64,000 bases of DNA from Paraescarpia echinospica (Eukaryota > Annelida > Polychaeta > Sabellida > Siboglinidae). The DNA lies in NCBI GenBank assembly GCA_020002185.1, contig CM034539.1, forward strand, positions 27,478,721 through 27,542,720, given 5' to 3'. Both the position numbers and the translations under genes were made by a program. Shown one piece after another: positions 34,990-63,749 of this stretch; position 1 is the stretch's first letter; the number at the start of each line of letters is the position of its first letter. The notes under the pieces were generated by a model. It was not told the DNA's origin and made no database searches. It worked only from the letters and a program-made list of their open reading frames with translations.

Positions 34990-37900
34990 TTTTGCGTAGC
35001 CTACCATATCTTCATGTTTGCTATAATAGAAAGTTACTGCCAATCCACCGCTCTACGCCAACATTGAAATTAGCAATAATGTTATTACTAGCAGGAGATG
35101 TAAGTCTCAATCCTGGGCCAGCTGTTAGACGAAACATTCGGATGGCAACTACAAACGTTCGATCTGTACGAGATAAGACAGCCTCACTTTGTGATTGATT
35201 AATTTCAAGGAAAATAAACATTCTAGCTGTAACTGAGACCTGGCTCAGACCACATGATACACCTGCATGCATTGCTGACGTTTCCCCTTCTAGTTACACC
35301 TTTCACCATCGACCACGTTTAGTCGGCCGTGGAGGTGGCGTTGGCTTTCTTATATCACAGCAGTTTAAAGTTAAATTACATTCTGATCCTGAATACTCCA
35401 GTTTTGAGTCCATATGTGCTGACATTTCAGTTTCTTCTTTCTCCGCATACTCTCTTTGTATCTATCGCTCTCCAGGACATCCGGCAAATTTCTTTGAAGA
35501 CTTTCGGGATATGTTGGAAAATCTGGCAGATATTCTTTCAGAATTTTACATTCTTGGTGATTTTAATCTACATTTGGATCCACCTTCTACAACCTCAACT
35601 ACGTTTGATGATATTCTGGCATAATTTGACTTGAAACAACATGTTACCTTTTCGACACATATACAAGGCCATTGGATTGACCTCTTGATAACCCGTTCAA
35701 TTTGTAATAATATCCAAGTACCTACTGTTTCAGATGGGTTATCAGACCACCATACTGTCATTGCCAATATTAACGGTTCTACAGCCCCTTTACAATCGAA
35801 ACACAATGTGTCTTACAGAGCCATTCATAAGATTGACATTACAGCTTTAATGGCTGATATCCTTACATCTGACCTTATCACAGATCCAAAAAAACATTTA
35901 TCTGACTTATATAAACAGTACTGTCAAGTACCCAATGCATTACTTAACAAACATGCACCTATAAAATCCAAATGGGTGTCAGAAAGGCCACCGGTTCCAT
36001 GGATGACTTCCGAAATTATACTATCTAAAAGGCGTCGTCGTTATTTAGAGCGTGTATGGCGCAAATCACGCTCGCCATTAGATAGATCGCGCTATTCTAA
36101 GCAATGTCACCTCTGTAACAGACAAATGGCCAAAGCTAAATCAGATTATTATACAAATATGGTCATCAATAAGTCTGATAACCCGCGTCAGCTATGGAAC
36201 TGCATCAATAACATTCTACACAGACGGCCCATTCCATCGCTACCTGGTCATAATAACTAGAGAACGAATCACATAGAGACTTAAATATTATGTCAATTAA
36301 GTCTCTATGTGATTCGTTCTCTAGTCACTTTAAGAATAAAACCTGAATTATTCGTTCTGCTTTCCCACGTCATAATTTAAGTAAGGTAAATTTGGACTTT
36401 CCACAAGTAAATTCTCTATTTGTATCATTTGAACTTGCAACAGTTGATAAAGTTAGGAAAATAATGATGTCCTCCCCAAATAAATCTTGTGCACTTGATC
36501 CATTTCCGACAATATTGCTAAAAGCATATCTCGATACACTAATTGGACAAATAACAAATATTATAAATACATCACTTTGCTCTGGCTGTTTTCCTGATGA
36601 TTTCAAATACCACCACTTCTTAAGAAGTCATCTCTGCCTAAACAAGATCTAAACAGTTATAGACCTATTTGTAGCCTCAGCTTTATTTCCAAAATACTAG
36701 AAAAGGTTGTAGCAAGTCGTCTAAGGTCTCACATTAGCACAAATGTCTTAACTAATGTGTCACAATCGGCATATAGACAGTTTCATTCAACAGAGACTGC
36801 CCTCTTAAAGGTTCATAATGACATTAACTTGAAAATTAATAATGGTAAAGTGATTGCATTTACCTTACTAAATCTCTCTGCCGCTTTTGACACAATTGAT
36901 CACAACATTCTCATTGAACGCTTATTAAAGTGGTACGGTATATATGGCACAGCTCTAAGCTGGTTTTCTTCATATCTTACTGATATATACCAAACTGTAA
37001 ATATTGGGAACTGCTTCTTAGCTGCACTGCCGGCTTTATTTTGTGTTCCCCAGGGTTCTGCTCTTGGGACTTTGCTTTTTACTCTTTACACCACGCCACT
37101 AAGCTCTGTTATACAAAGACATAACTTGGATTATCATATTTATGCTGATGACACTCAGATCTACATTTCGTTGGCTACCCCGGATACAAATCGCTCCCTT
37201 AACCAACTTAGTGATTGCCTTCAAGATATTTTTCACTGGATGACTGATAGCAAGTTGAAAGTAAATGCAAATAAAACTGAATTGATCATTATTGGTACTC
37301 CAATGCAGCGTAGTAAACTGGATGGTTTTTTTCCTACGCATATTTTGAATCAATATATCACGCCAGCAACCTCGGTGCGGAATCTAGAAGTGATATTTGA
37401 TAGTAATTTATATTTCCGACAACACGTATGTCAAACATGTCGCTGCTGTTTTTATTATATTCGTGATATTCGCCGTATTCGCCGGTATATGTCATTTTCT
37501 GTTGCTAAAACTGTTGCAACAGCGCTTGTTAGCAGCAGACTTGACTATTGCAAATCCCTCCTTTATAGTATCGCTAGCAAGGATATCACAAAACTTCAGC
37601 GTGTCCGAAATTGTCTAGCAAGAGTAGTTACGCGATCTCCTCGTTTTTCTCGCTCTGTACCACTTTTGAAGTCTTTGCATTGGCTTCCTGTACGATATCG
37701 TATACTATTTCAGATCTGTACCATTACATACCAGGCAGTGTTCAGTAAGCAACCCTCTTATTTGCATTCATTGCTTACTCCTGTAAGAAAACCTATCCAG
37801 CTTCGATCATCTAGTTCTGACCTACTTTTTGTTCCTAGAGTCAACACTAACTTGTTCTGTTACTGCACCAAATCTTTGGAATATGCTCCCTCTTAGTGTT

Positions 37901-38125
37901 AGATCAGTTGAACAAATTCCGTCGTCATTTAAAAAACTTATCTTTACAACCTTGCTTATCCACCGTAGCTCCCTAGCGCCTTGGCCCATCTGTTGACAAC
38001 TGGAATACTACTTATGGATTTTGAGATTGACCAATCCTTTTGTTTTTATGCGCCTCTGAGCTTGGTTTCCAAGGATTTAGGGGCAATAGAAGTTATCTTA
38101 TTATTATTATTATTATATGTGGATA
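34990..38125 (+). mobile_element. CR1/L2-type LINE with 2A-like leader, near complete but inactive
   Basis: In order: a leader with MLLLAGDVSLNPGP (35,079-35,120), matching the 2A consensus end NPGP. Then an apurinic endonuclease domain with ATTNVRSVRDKTASL, TETWLR, YILGDFNLHLD (about 35,550) and GLSDHHTVIANI (about 35,735). Then a linker and RT from about 36,390: VRKIMMSSPNKSCALDPFP, NLSAAFDTIDHNILIERLL, VPQGSALGTLLFTLYTTPL and HIYADDTQIYIS with the catalytic YADD (about 37,137). The C terminus has SLHWLPVRYRILFQICTITY. The longest frame, 36,757-37,896, is open. Frameshifts or stops lie near 35,200, 35,620, 36,250 and 36,650. The 3' UTR with GCGCCTCTGAGCTTGGTTTC ends in (TTA)n at about 38,100. 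Confidence 0.9.
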
Positions 38126-38399
38126 CTTAGGTTTACATTTCAATATGTATTACGAATTACAAATAACGCAATTATTAATACGACAACTGGATTCATAATG
38201 ATAATGATAATACTTATTATATTGTTAACTGTCTCTACTATGTTGTGTCTAATGCATTTTTTGGCAAATTCATGTTTGAATCTGGACATATACAGATTAT
38301 TTCTTTCACGTGTGCAGTGCTGATGGGTATCATAGATGTGTGTGTTTGGGAAAAAACATTGAAGTAATAGGATAACAATTGATTTGTAGTAAAATTTTG

Positions 38400-38990
38400 T
38401 TGGATTTTATCAATGTTATCCAACTTTAACAACGAAGTTTTAAAACAAATAGGACTTGTGTGAGCATGTATGTCCCATCTGTTTGTAACACAGGGTATTC
38501 TACATTCTTTCGAGGCATATGAAAAATCATGAATTTAGTATGTTTAGCATTTAGTGACAGTTTGCTAGCTTTCAACCAATTGCCAATCTTTGTTAGTTCT
38601 TTGTTAATATTTTCATTTTGAATCGTTAAATGTGTCTTGTCTACTAGTAAGGGTGGTGTCATTAGCATACGTTATTAATTTGAAAAGGTCATTAGAAAGT
38701 GCTATGTCATTTCTGTATATAATAAATAAGAGTGACCCTAAAATTGAACCTTGAGGGACACCAGTGTTGATGACTATTTCCTTAGATTTCTACGTAGTGC
38801 TTATGATTTTATAAATAACTCTTACAAAGTTCTAAAGCCTGGTCATTTAATCCGTAGTAATTTAACTTCTGTACCAATGATCAATTGTGTCAAATGTTTT
38901 TGATAAATCAAGGTGTGTGTTTATTGGAGTAACCGATTTATCAAGTTCTTGTATAATTATGTCTATACAAAATCTGCTCTATGTGGTGTA
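38400..38990 (-). mobile_element. LINE RT fragment (jockey-like)
   Basis: The minus strand reads VINTGVPQGSILGSLLFIIY near 38,760, then LFKLITYANDTTLTS in place of the YADD motif (a decayed catalytic Asp), then ELTKIGNWLKASKLSLNAKH and KFMIFHMPRKN. It is relatively compact and has lost both ends. Confidence 0.8.
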
Positions 38991-38999
38991 GTTGCTACG

Positions 39000-39240
39000 A
39001 TATGGTGATATTTGTATTGACGACCGCCATATTTAAAAATCGCGGATGTGAATGTCCCAGAAGTTCATATTTAAAATATTTGAAATCCTTGACCTCTAAA
39101 ACCTACAAATCGACACCAGAAATATGGTTTAGGTGACGCAGTTATTATTACATAAGGACATTGGATTTAGTGGCCATTTTTCAAGATGGCTCCCAAGCCG
39201 AGAAACACATTTTCACAAGTGATATTCACCTGAACAGGGT
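39000..39240. repeat. Dispersed repeat related to 34.15 kb
   Basis: CGCCATATTTAAAAATCGCG and ATATTTGAAATCC match the 34,140-34,330 block. No coding frame is supported. Confidence 0.35.
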
Positions 39241-39765
39241 ACCTTAGGTTATTGACAGCTCTGGCAGGTCAAACCTTTGCTGTAGGGGGTGCGAAAGTAA
39301 AACAATGTGGTCTTGGCCACCAGAGTAGTTTGGGAATGCACTAAAGTGGTTTGTGATGGGACTGGGACATGTGAAACGAATATAATTCGCGTCGTTAGGC
39401 GATGCCCGTCGTTCTCCTGGGTGTGCTTTTCGTGCCACCCCTCCTCGTAGAAATGTATGTAAACACCTGATGTAAATATTGTCAAAAGCACCTGCAACCT
39501 AACATAACCCTAATCCAAACCTTCAACCTAAAACAAACCCTAAGGTGGTGGCTATTTGCTACCCCTCCAGGTACAGACACATGTATCTGTTATCAATCTT
39601 GCCAAAAGCACCTTCACCTTCAACCTATCCGTAACCCTGACCGTAGCTCTAAACATAACCTTTTTGCACATCAGACCTACCACAAAAAGGCATTTGTACG
39701 TGGAGGTGTAGCCCGAAGCTCCCTCTTACCCGCCGTTCTCCGATGCCTCCACGAAACTGACTTAC

Positions 39766-39817
39766 CTTGGTTGCAGCACACGATCACTACCAGAAGCAGC
39801 ACAAGGAAACGCGCAGT
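39766..39817 (-). CDS. Possible small exon encoding a hydrophobic leader
   Basis: The acceptor is TACTCATTGTAG and the donor CAAG|GTAAGT. The 52-bp exon reads TARFLVLLLVVIVCCNQ and leaves in phase 1, as do the two signal-peptide exons at 33.3 and 34.1 kb. The start codon would have to be in an unseen upstream exon. It is supported only by splice sites and hydrophobicity. Confidence 0.3.
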
Positions 39818-40109
39818 CTACAATGAGTATACGTATATAATATGTTAAGTCCTTGACAACATCACATCGTTAACAAAGTAATAAACTCTTATATCATATA
39901 TGAATCAATCATATCTAGGACAAATAACAACAATATATATATATATATACATATAGATATACACGGTTATGTGCGCGCGTGTGTGCGTGCGTGTGTGCGA
40001 GCGTATGCGTTGCACGTGTGCAGGACACAGGAAACTGGGTACTCCCTCTTTTCAGCGTCTAATTGTTCCCATACTGTGCTACTCACTGGCATCTGAACGT
40101 GGTGCACAT

Positions 40110-40310
40110 TGAAGGCTGAGCCTCTTTAAAAACCTCTAATTGCACCCCTCCATTGAGGCTCGCCAAAAACACCACCTTGACGCTGTACGAAAACCTTGAT
40201 TTGCACCCCCACCTCGAAGCTTTCCAAGACATCAATTTGCCCCCCCCCCCGAGCCCACCCCATAATAGGGGCTCAGCCCCCCAAACCCCCCGGTTCCGAC
40301 GCCTATGCTA
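40110..40310 (+). repeat. C-rich dispersed repeat, second copy
   Basis: AAAACCTTGATTTGCACCCC and related sub-units run to a C12 tract near 40,240 and end GTTCCGACGCCTATGC, as at 32,755-33,085. Confidence 0.6.
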
Positions 40311-40771
40311 CTCTTTCAAGACATTTTGCATCTCAAGCGCTAAACATTCGGTGGTTCATCTACGGTCCCACTAAAGGAAGGTAAGGTTTTTTTGAAATTC
40401 GCAGTGTTTCAAGAGTTCTTGTTATTTGGAAAGGGGTTTGTACCGGATAAGTATTCGTAACATTATGCATGTTTTCTCCAGTGTTCAACACTATGTAATC
40501 CATCCGCAACCCCGATGGACGGCAAACGCAGCTTGGAACAATCGCAGCGGATCTAGAGAGGGTAGTCTACGGGGGGGGGGGGGCACAAAAACCTCCATTC
40601 GCGGCCGACGCAAATTAATATTTGGAGGTCTGAGCCGGACATTCAGCATGACTACATCCTCGCGCTGTTGGATCATTCATGACATCGGAAGACGGGGGAA
40701 GGGGGGGGTTGCTGTTGAAAATTGTTCGTCGCTGCGCGGCCATATCTTCAGCTCTTCTCTTCACCTTCTCC

Positions 40772-40952
40772 ACTGGCTCGGCTGGCTCGGCTGGCTCGGC
40801 TGACTCGGCTGGCCCGGCTGGCCCGGCTGGCCCGGCTGGCTCGGCTGGCTCGGCTGGCTCGGCTGGCTCGGCTGGCTCGGCTGGCTCGGCTGGCTCGGCT
40901 GGCTCGGCTGGCTCGGCTGGCTCGGCTGGCTCGGCTGGCTCGACTGTTACAT
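40772..40952. repeat. 9-bp minisatellite (GGCTCGGCT)n
   Basis: About twenty copies of GGCTCGGCT with GGCCCGGCT and GACTCGGCT variants. Because the unit is a multiple of three it stays open in all frames and looks like a Glu-Pro-Ala or Gly-Ser-Ala repeat protein. It is not a gene. Confidence 0.9.
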
Positions 40953-41390
40953 CGGAAGACAGGGAGGAGGGGAGGCTGGTGATTTTATTCGCCGCCACAT
41001 CGGCGTAAGTTCAGTTTTTTGTAACTTGAAAGGGAGCACATTTCCAATGGTCTAAGGGGCTCGGTCACGTGGCCCTTTCAAAAAGGTATCCGTGCACGCC
41101 AAATTCCAAAGGTCTACGGGACACGTGCCCTCCAGGCCCTCCTGGATCCGCCTATGCATACTGACACGCGAAACCTTGTGAACAATTATTCAAATGTTCC
41201 AGGTTAACGTCAATATATGATAGCCAAGAGCATAGTGTGTTTTAAAACAACTGAAATATTCTTCCCGTTGATGTGGTGCAGGCCCCCGAAGGGGAGTCAT
41301 CAAGGAATTTCCTTGCGGGTATCCCAGACGCACAGTAAAAGATAAAGAAACATCACATATGACTTACAATTGTGTTTAATAAACCTAATG
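40953..41390. other. No gene seen
   Basis: This is moderately GC-rich sequence between two simple repeats. CTGGATCCGCCTATGCATAC near 41,142 resembles the end of the C-rich repeat. Confidence 0.35.
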
Positions 41391-41561
41391 TTTGTTTGTT
41401 TGGTTGGTTGGTTGGTCTGTTGGTTGGTTGGTTTGTTGGTTGGTTGGTTGGTTGGTTGGTTGGTTGTTGGCTGGCTGGCTGGCTGTCTGGCTGGCTGGCT
41501 GGCTGTCTGACTGTCTGGCTGTCTGGCTGGCTGGCTAGCTGGCTGGCTGGCTGGCTGGCTA

Positions 41562-41614
<53 letters not shown>

Positions 41615-41655
41615 GTGGCTGGCTGGCTGGCTGGCTGGTTTGTTGGTTAGTTGGT
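41390..41655. repeat. (GGTT)n / (GGCT)n microsatellite
   Basis: GGTT units at about 41,398-41,466, then GGCT units with GTCT and AGCT variants to about 41,635. The predicted Trp/Gly-rich peptide is an artefact. Confidence 0.95.
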
Positions 41656-42224
41656 GTATGTGCTGCGTAACAACCTTTAGGTTCTCTATTTGATGTGGTT
41701 ATCGAGGTATATGGAAGAAGAACAAAACGTTGTCCCTTTCTGAGGATACAGAGGATATGTACGTTTGCTAGTGCCTTTGTAATGGTCTTTGATCTTTATA
41801 ATAATAAACGCATTAAGCATTATATATTTACTTATAGACGTGCATTTTTCTGTTAAATTGTACCGTGAGCACATGACACATAACAAACCTACACTGTAGA
41901 AGTTGTGTACACACTGAAAAACATTTTATCAAGTGTATTTTTTTATTACACTTATGTAGATATGACTTCAGCAAACTCACCGTCTGGGAATACATCGTGT
42001 CGGTTCTGCAAATTTTAGTTTGTTCTATTCATGCTCTGCGTAGATGGTGTGTGGAGACAGGTCTAAAAGAAACTCAAAAATCTCGCCGTTGAACGCATTA
42101 AATAAATTCAACTAATAAAAAAATTCGCGCTTGAAGGAAATTCCGTGACGTACGTAATACTGACTGTGACGAATATGTGCAAGTCAACGAGTCACGTGAC
42201 TACACTGTGGGGTCAGACCGGACT

Positions 42225-42475
42225 GGACACAGGCAATAAGAACACACACAAAGGGACGATTTATGTCAACCTCTAAAACGAGGAGACCACCGATGATGAT
42301 GATTATATTACTATTATGTTAGCTTATTAAAAAGAACATTAGTTTACTAAGGTAATAATAAGTACGTTCGTATCCCTCATGAAACCTGCTCCGTGCTTCT
42401 GAAAAAACGTGACGTGTGGAAATGTCCCGCGGACTTTTTCGCCGATCTAGCTGGGCAATTCCCTGTTAACTGGAG

Positions 42476-42525
<50 letters not shown>

Positions 42526-42636
42526 GAGAGAGGGAGAGAGAGAGATAGAGAGTATATGTATATATATATATATATATATATGATAGATCGATTAATAATG
42601 AAGCAGCATTGTTCCCATTGGAAACAGGTTAATAAG

Positions 42637-42734
<98 letters not shown>

Positions 42735-42941
42735 GCTCTCTCACGTTTTTTCAGAAGCACGGGGCAGGTTTCATGAGGGATTCGAACTACGAACGTACTT
42801 ATTATTACCTTAGTAAGCTAATGTTCTTTTTAATAAGCTAATATAATAGTAATAGAATCATCATCACAGGTGGTCTCCTCGTTTTAGAGGATGACATCAA
42901 TCGCCCCGTTTTGTGTGTGTTCTTACTGCCTGTGTCCACAG
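42225..42941. mobile_element. Foldback element with complementary microsatellite cores
   Basis: The left arm (42,225-42,413; GGACACAGGC ... AAAAAACGTGA) is the reverse complement of the right arm (about 42,742-42,941), with small differences. Inside are (GA)n at 42,480-42,546 on the left and (CT)n at 42,639-42,738 on the right, which can also pair. Only about 90 bases in the centre, with a (TA)n tract, stay unpaired. It has no coding frame and is probably non-autonomous. Confidence 0.8.
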
Positions 42942-43225
42942 GCTAGTTCGTGTGACACTAGTGGAATTCGGGCAGCAGCGATTCGACCGCAGTGTCTGCA
43001 CACGAATGTTGGCGGCTGTCCCGTTGGAGCAGCTATTGTGCTCACTCGCTGATGACGTCGCTGTCTTCTGCTTTCTGCATCGGCTGCCCTTGCTGCTTCA
43101 GCATTGACGGCTGCTTGTTGGACAGTCGGACGCCACGTGCTGCGGACTTGAGCTGTCTCTTCCCATGTTGTTTTATCGAGACCAGGTTCTCTCTGGATAC
43201 AATCAGTGTATAATAGCCGTGGTAT
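42923..43225 (-). mobile_element. LINE C-terminal fragment with Cys/His finger
   Basis: The minus strand reads TTWEETAQVRSTWRPTVQQA, then AADAESRRQRRHQRV and PPTFVCRHCGRIAAARIPLV followed by SHELACGHRQ. A C-x2-C ... H-x4-C finger after a basic stretch is the standard C terminus of one LINE class; the 7.2-kb fragment has a decayed version. Confidence 0.65.
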
Positions 43226-43234
43226 CCCCACATT

Positions 43235-43485
43235 CCGTTTACCTTGCCCAAGGTTAGACACTGCAGCACAGGAATCTAACTCGGGTTCTCCCGGTCGAAA
43301 GTCCGAAGCTCTAGCCATTGCACCATTGCGCACCACGTTGCAAGAAATGCCTGCGTGGTGGTGCTCAGTGTCTATGTCTAACTCGGGTTCTCTCGGTCGA
43401 AAGTCCGAAGCTCTAGCCATTGCACCATTGCGCTCCACGTTGCAAGAAATGCCTGCGTGGTGGTGCTCAGTGTCTGTGTACCGAC
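43235..43485 (-). mobile_element. tRNA-derived SINE with a 102-bp tandem duplication
   Basis: Antisense SINE: CCTTGCCCAAGGTTAGACAC (core), then a tRNA-like head. The head, 43,278-43,379, is repeated directly at 43,380-43,481 with only a few changes. Both copies contain CGGTCGAAAGTCCGAAGCTC and TAGCCATTGCACCATTGCGC. Confidence 0.7.
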
Positions 43486-43507
43486 GTCACCGAGCAATGA
43501 AGGTGTA

Positions 43508-43765
43508 ATAATAATAACAACAACAGTAGTAAACTTCCATAGCGCCTGTATCCTCACGTATCTGACCCCAGAAGTTCAGCTTACATGATTCATAAGGAAA
43601 AATCGTAAACATGGACGTGCAAGAGTTGTCATTAGAGCAAAGGGCCCGCCGAATGTTTAAGGTGTGAATGCGATTTCAAACAAGTCCTTTGTTCTTTATG
43701 AAAAGTGGCTATTGTTTCAGATGATTGTAAAGTGATTGGGAATTTATTCCTGAAATTATCGCATT
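43508..43765 (-). mobile_element. CR1-like LINE 3' UTR, inverted copy
   Basis: The reverse complement reads GGCGGGCCCTTTGCTCTAAT ... AGGCGCTATGGAAGTTTACT and then (TTA)/(TTG) units. This matches the 3' ends at 31,080-31,245 and 38,050-38,125. Confidence 0.65.
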
Positions 43766-45080
43766 ATAGCAATACTCCAAAATTTAAGCCAGTCGGCTGT
43801 ATCTTGGTGAAACGAGACTGACAGTCCGGCCAGTTAGACCAACAGGAACCAATCCCTCGTGGGGGAACTGGAACTGGAATGTGTTTCGTTCAAGCAACTG
43901 GCATACTCACATTCACTGTTCACTCGAGCAAGAAAGCGTAAAGTCAGCGTTAAATCAGCAGGAAATATAATATAAGTTCGCTGTCTTGGGATTCCAATGA
44001 GTTTGGCTCGGAATAAGTGTTTCATATCGCATTGTGGTTGGTCGCACGGGGGTGGGCATATGATTTCCGAGTCGCCCCGTAGAGAACAAACACTAAAGGT
44101 AATGTATAACTAAGAATAGAAGCAACGCTGAACACAGTACAAGAGGCATATAGATATAATAAGCATTATATAATGAGCAATATTTGCAGTGAGAATGCAC
44201 AGTAAAATAAACAATAAACAGCTAACATTGCCCTGCACATGTTAGGCAAAACAAGCCACTAAGATTGTTTTCAGCACAGTATATAACGAGCAACACAAGC
44301 AGGAGAAGAAGGATTGCATACAATCTGTGTATAATGCTGGGAACGCCCATTGTATGAAACGTGTTGGATCTTGATAACATTGTTCTGTACATGCGATGTT
44401 CCTTATAACCATGCGCACGTATAGCAAAGCAGGCAGATTTTCCAATTAAATGGATATTCCCAATGTCAAAAGTCCTTATAACGAGCGTCTACCATAAGCA
44501 ATATAAGCAACGTAAATATCACCGCATATTATAAGCAGCCTGAGCAGATAATCTAAAATAAGCAATTAACCCGTCTTTAGCACAGCGTATAAAAACAATA
44601 TAAACGGCATATGGCACTCCATAAACCTATATCAAGATAAGAGGATAACTAAATTGCATATAACGAGCATTAAAAGCATATTATTATTATAAGCAACATA
44701 AACAGCAAATAAAGCATTAAACATAATAATTATATAATATATATATATATATATAGGTCTACATTTGCTTACACACAAACACGCATACACACGCACGCAT
44801 GTAGCGAAGGTGGCAATTCATAGCAATATAGCAAAACTGTATTGTTTTTCACAGCAATATACGACAACAATACAATACATAATATAATTTTCATTTTAAT
44901 ATATTATAAATGATCTGATAAATATTATTCTTAGGCATCACTACTAATCTTGTGCAAACATCAAAATACAAACTAAAATATATGTCATTTAAAACAAAAT
45001 CATATTTTGTTTATGCTACCGTGTATCAAATAAATGCACTTGTAAACAATTATTTCCATCTGAAATCTCCAAAACGGGTT
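43766..45080. other. No gene seen; A-rich region with recurrent ATAAGCA
   Basis: From about 44,140 to 44,720 short words such as ATAAGCAATATAAGCAACG recur irregularly without a fixed period. A (TA)n tract lies at 44,733-44,753. Confidence 0.4.
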
Positions 45081-45084
45081 ATTT

Positions 45085-45185
45085 GTACACGCACGCACGC
45101 ACGCACACACGCACGCACACACACACGCATGCATGCACGTCCGCACCCATACACACACACTTAGATAGACACACACACACACACT
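45085..45185. repeat. (CACG)n / (AC)n microsatellite
   Basis: Alternating CACG and CACA units with short interruptions. Confidence 0.9.
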
Positions 45186-45239
45186 CATGTCACTAAGCTC
45201 GTTCAAACATGGTATCTTGCGTGTCCCAACACAACCAGC

Positions 45240-45782
45240 TTGTTAGATGTTGTTGACGTCACCAAAGGGGACGCTACTGAGCGCGTAGTGTTAGCATTGT
45301 GCGGGGCGGATGCGTGTTAGTATATCAGGATATATATATGAAATTGCAATAATGGAATTTAATATGTTTGATGTCACTGGAAAGATAACAATCGTATATA
45401 TAAAGTTGTCGCTGGATGTACTCAGCAATTTTGTTTATGTGTTTGAGGTATTGCCGTTTGAACATCGCGAATAAATAATCCTCTGATATATGCGGCTGTT
45501 CGATCACCGAGTAGCGATCAAACAGCCGCGTATATAACGCAGAGTTAAGCTTTCACGATATTCAAACGGCAATAACTCAAAAAGTAAACAAAATTGCTGG
45601 GTACATCTAACGAAATATTTGTAGAATACATTATTATCTTTACGATGTCATGTACACATTAAATTCTGCGATTACAAATTCAGATACAATCTAAATCATC
45701 AACCCGCACAGCTGCCCACCATGCTAAAGGCCTACGCGCGCTCAGTGCCATCTCCTTCGGTGAGATCACCAACGATCGCTAG
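45240..45782. mobile_element. Foldback element, ~270-bp arms
   Basis: Arms 45,240-45,510 and 45,512-45,782 are imperfect reverse complements around GCGGCTGTTCGATCACCGAG / AACAGCCGC. Matching blocks include GACGTCACC/GATCTCACC, GAGCGCG, GAATTTAAT and GCAATTTTGTTTA. It has no ORF. A related single arm is at 2,930-3,440. Confidence 0.75.
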
Positions 45783-46061
45783 GAGTCACAACAAATTGTG
45801 CAGTAAATGTGCAGAAAAACGTGACCAACTTTGAATATGATGATCGAGAGAGCTAACATACTTATTTGAAAACCAGGACAATATTTAGAGTATATTTAAT
45901 TCAGATTAGGAATAAGTAAAGGTTAATTTATTTCATCAGTTTTTAAATTTCCTAAATCATCAACAACAATCTACATTAACAGGCAGCGTGCGTAATAATA
46001 TCACTGACATGTCAAGTCTCTGGCTTTGTTCAGCATTTTTTTTCTCGGATATACAGAGGTG

Positions 46062-46139
46062 TCCACAATTATTTAGTCCCTTTTCCCGCAGTTAGGACGC
46101 AGGTTGTAACTGCGGGAAAAGGGACTAAATTATTGTGCC
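46062..46139. other. Long near-perfect hairpin in SLC13 3' UTR region
   Basis: Arms of 32 bases (46,062-46,093 and 46,108-46,139) flank a 14-base loop. The inner 25 base pairs, with CCCTTTTCCCGCAGTT, are perfect. It begins about 95 bases past the SLC13 stop in the direction of transcription. A possible AATAAA on the minus strand at 45,931-45,926 would include it in the mRNA. Confidence 0.7.
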
Positions 46140-46234
46140 ATATTTGCGCAGCAACATTGAAGTTTGTATCTGCACATTGTATGTGCATATTGCTGTATCC
46201 TTTCTTGCAGACCTATCTACACGGCAGGCCTACG

Positions 46235-63749
<17,515 letters not shown>

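Noticed and set aside
40615..41008. Apparent PAE or GSA repeat protein
   Set aside because: It is produced by the 9-bp GGCTCGGCT minisatellite, which stays open in every frame.
42923..43438. 171-residue minus-strand protein
   Set aside because: It is a fusion of a LINE C terminus with translated SINE heads. The two near-identical ASDFRP segments come from the 102-bp duplication.
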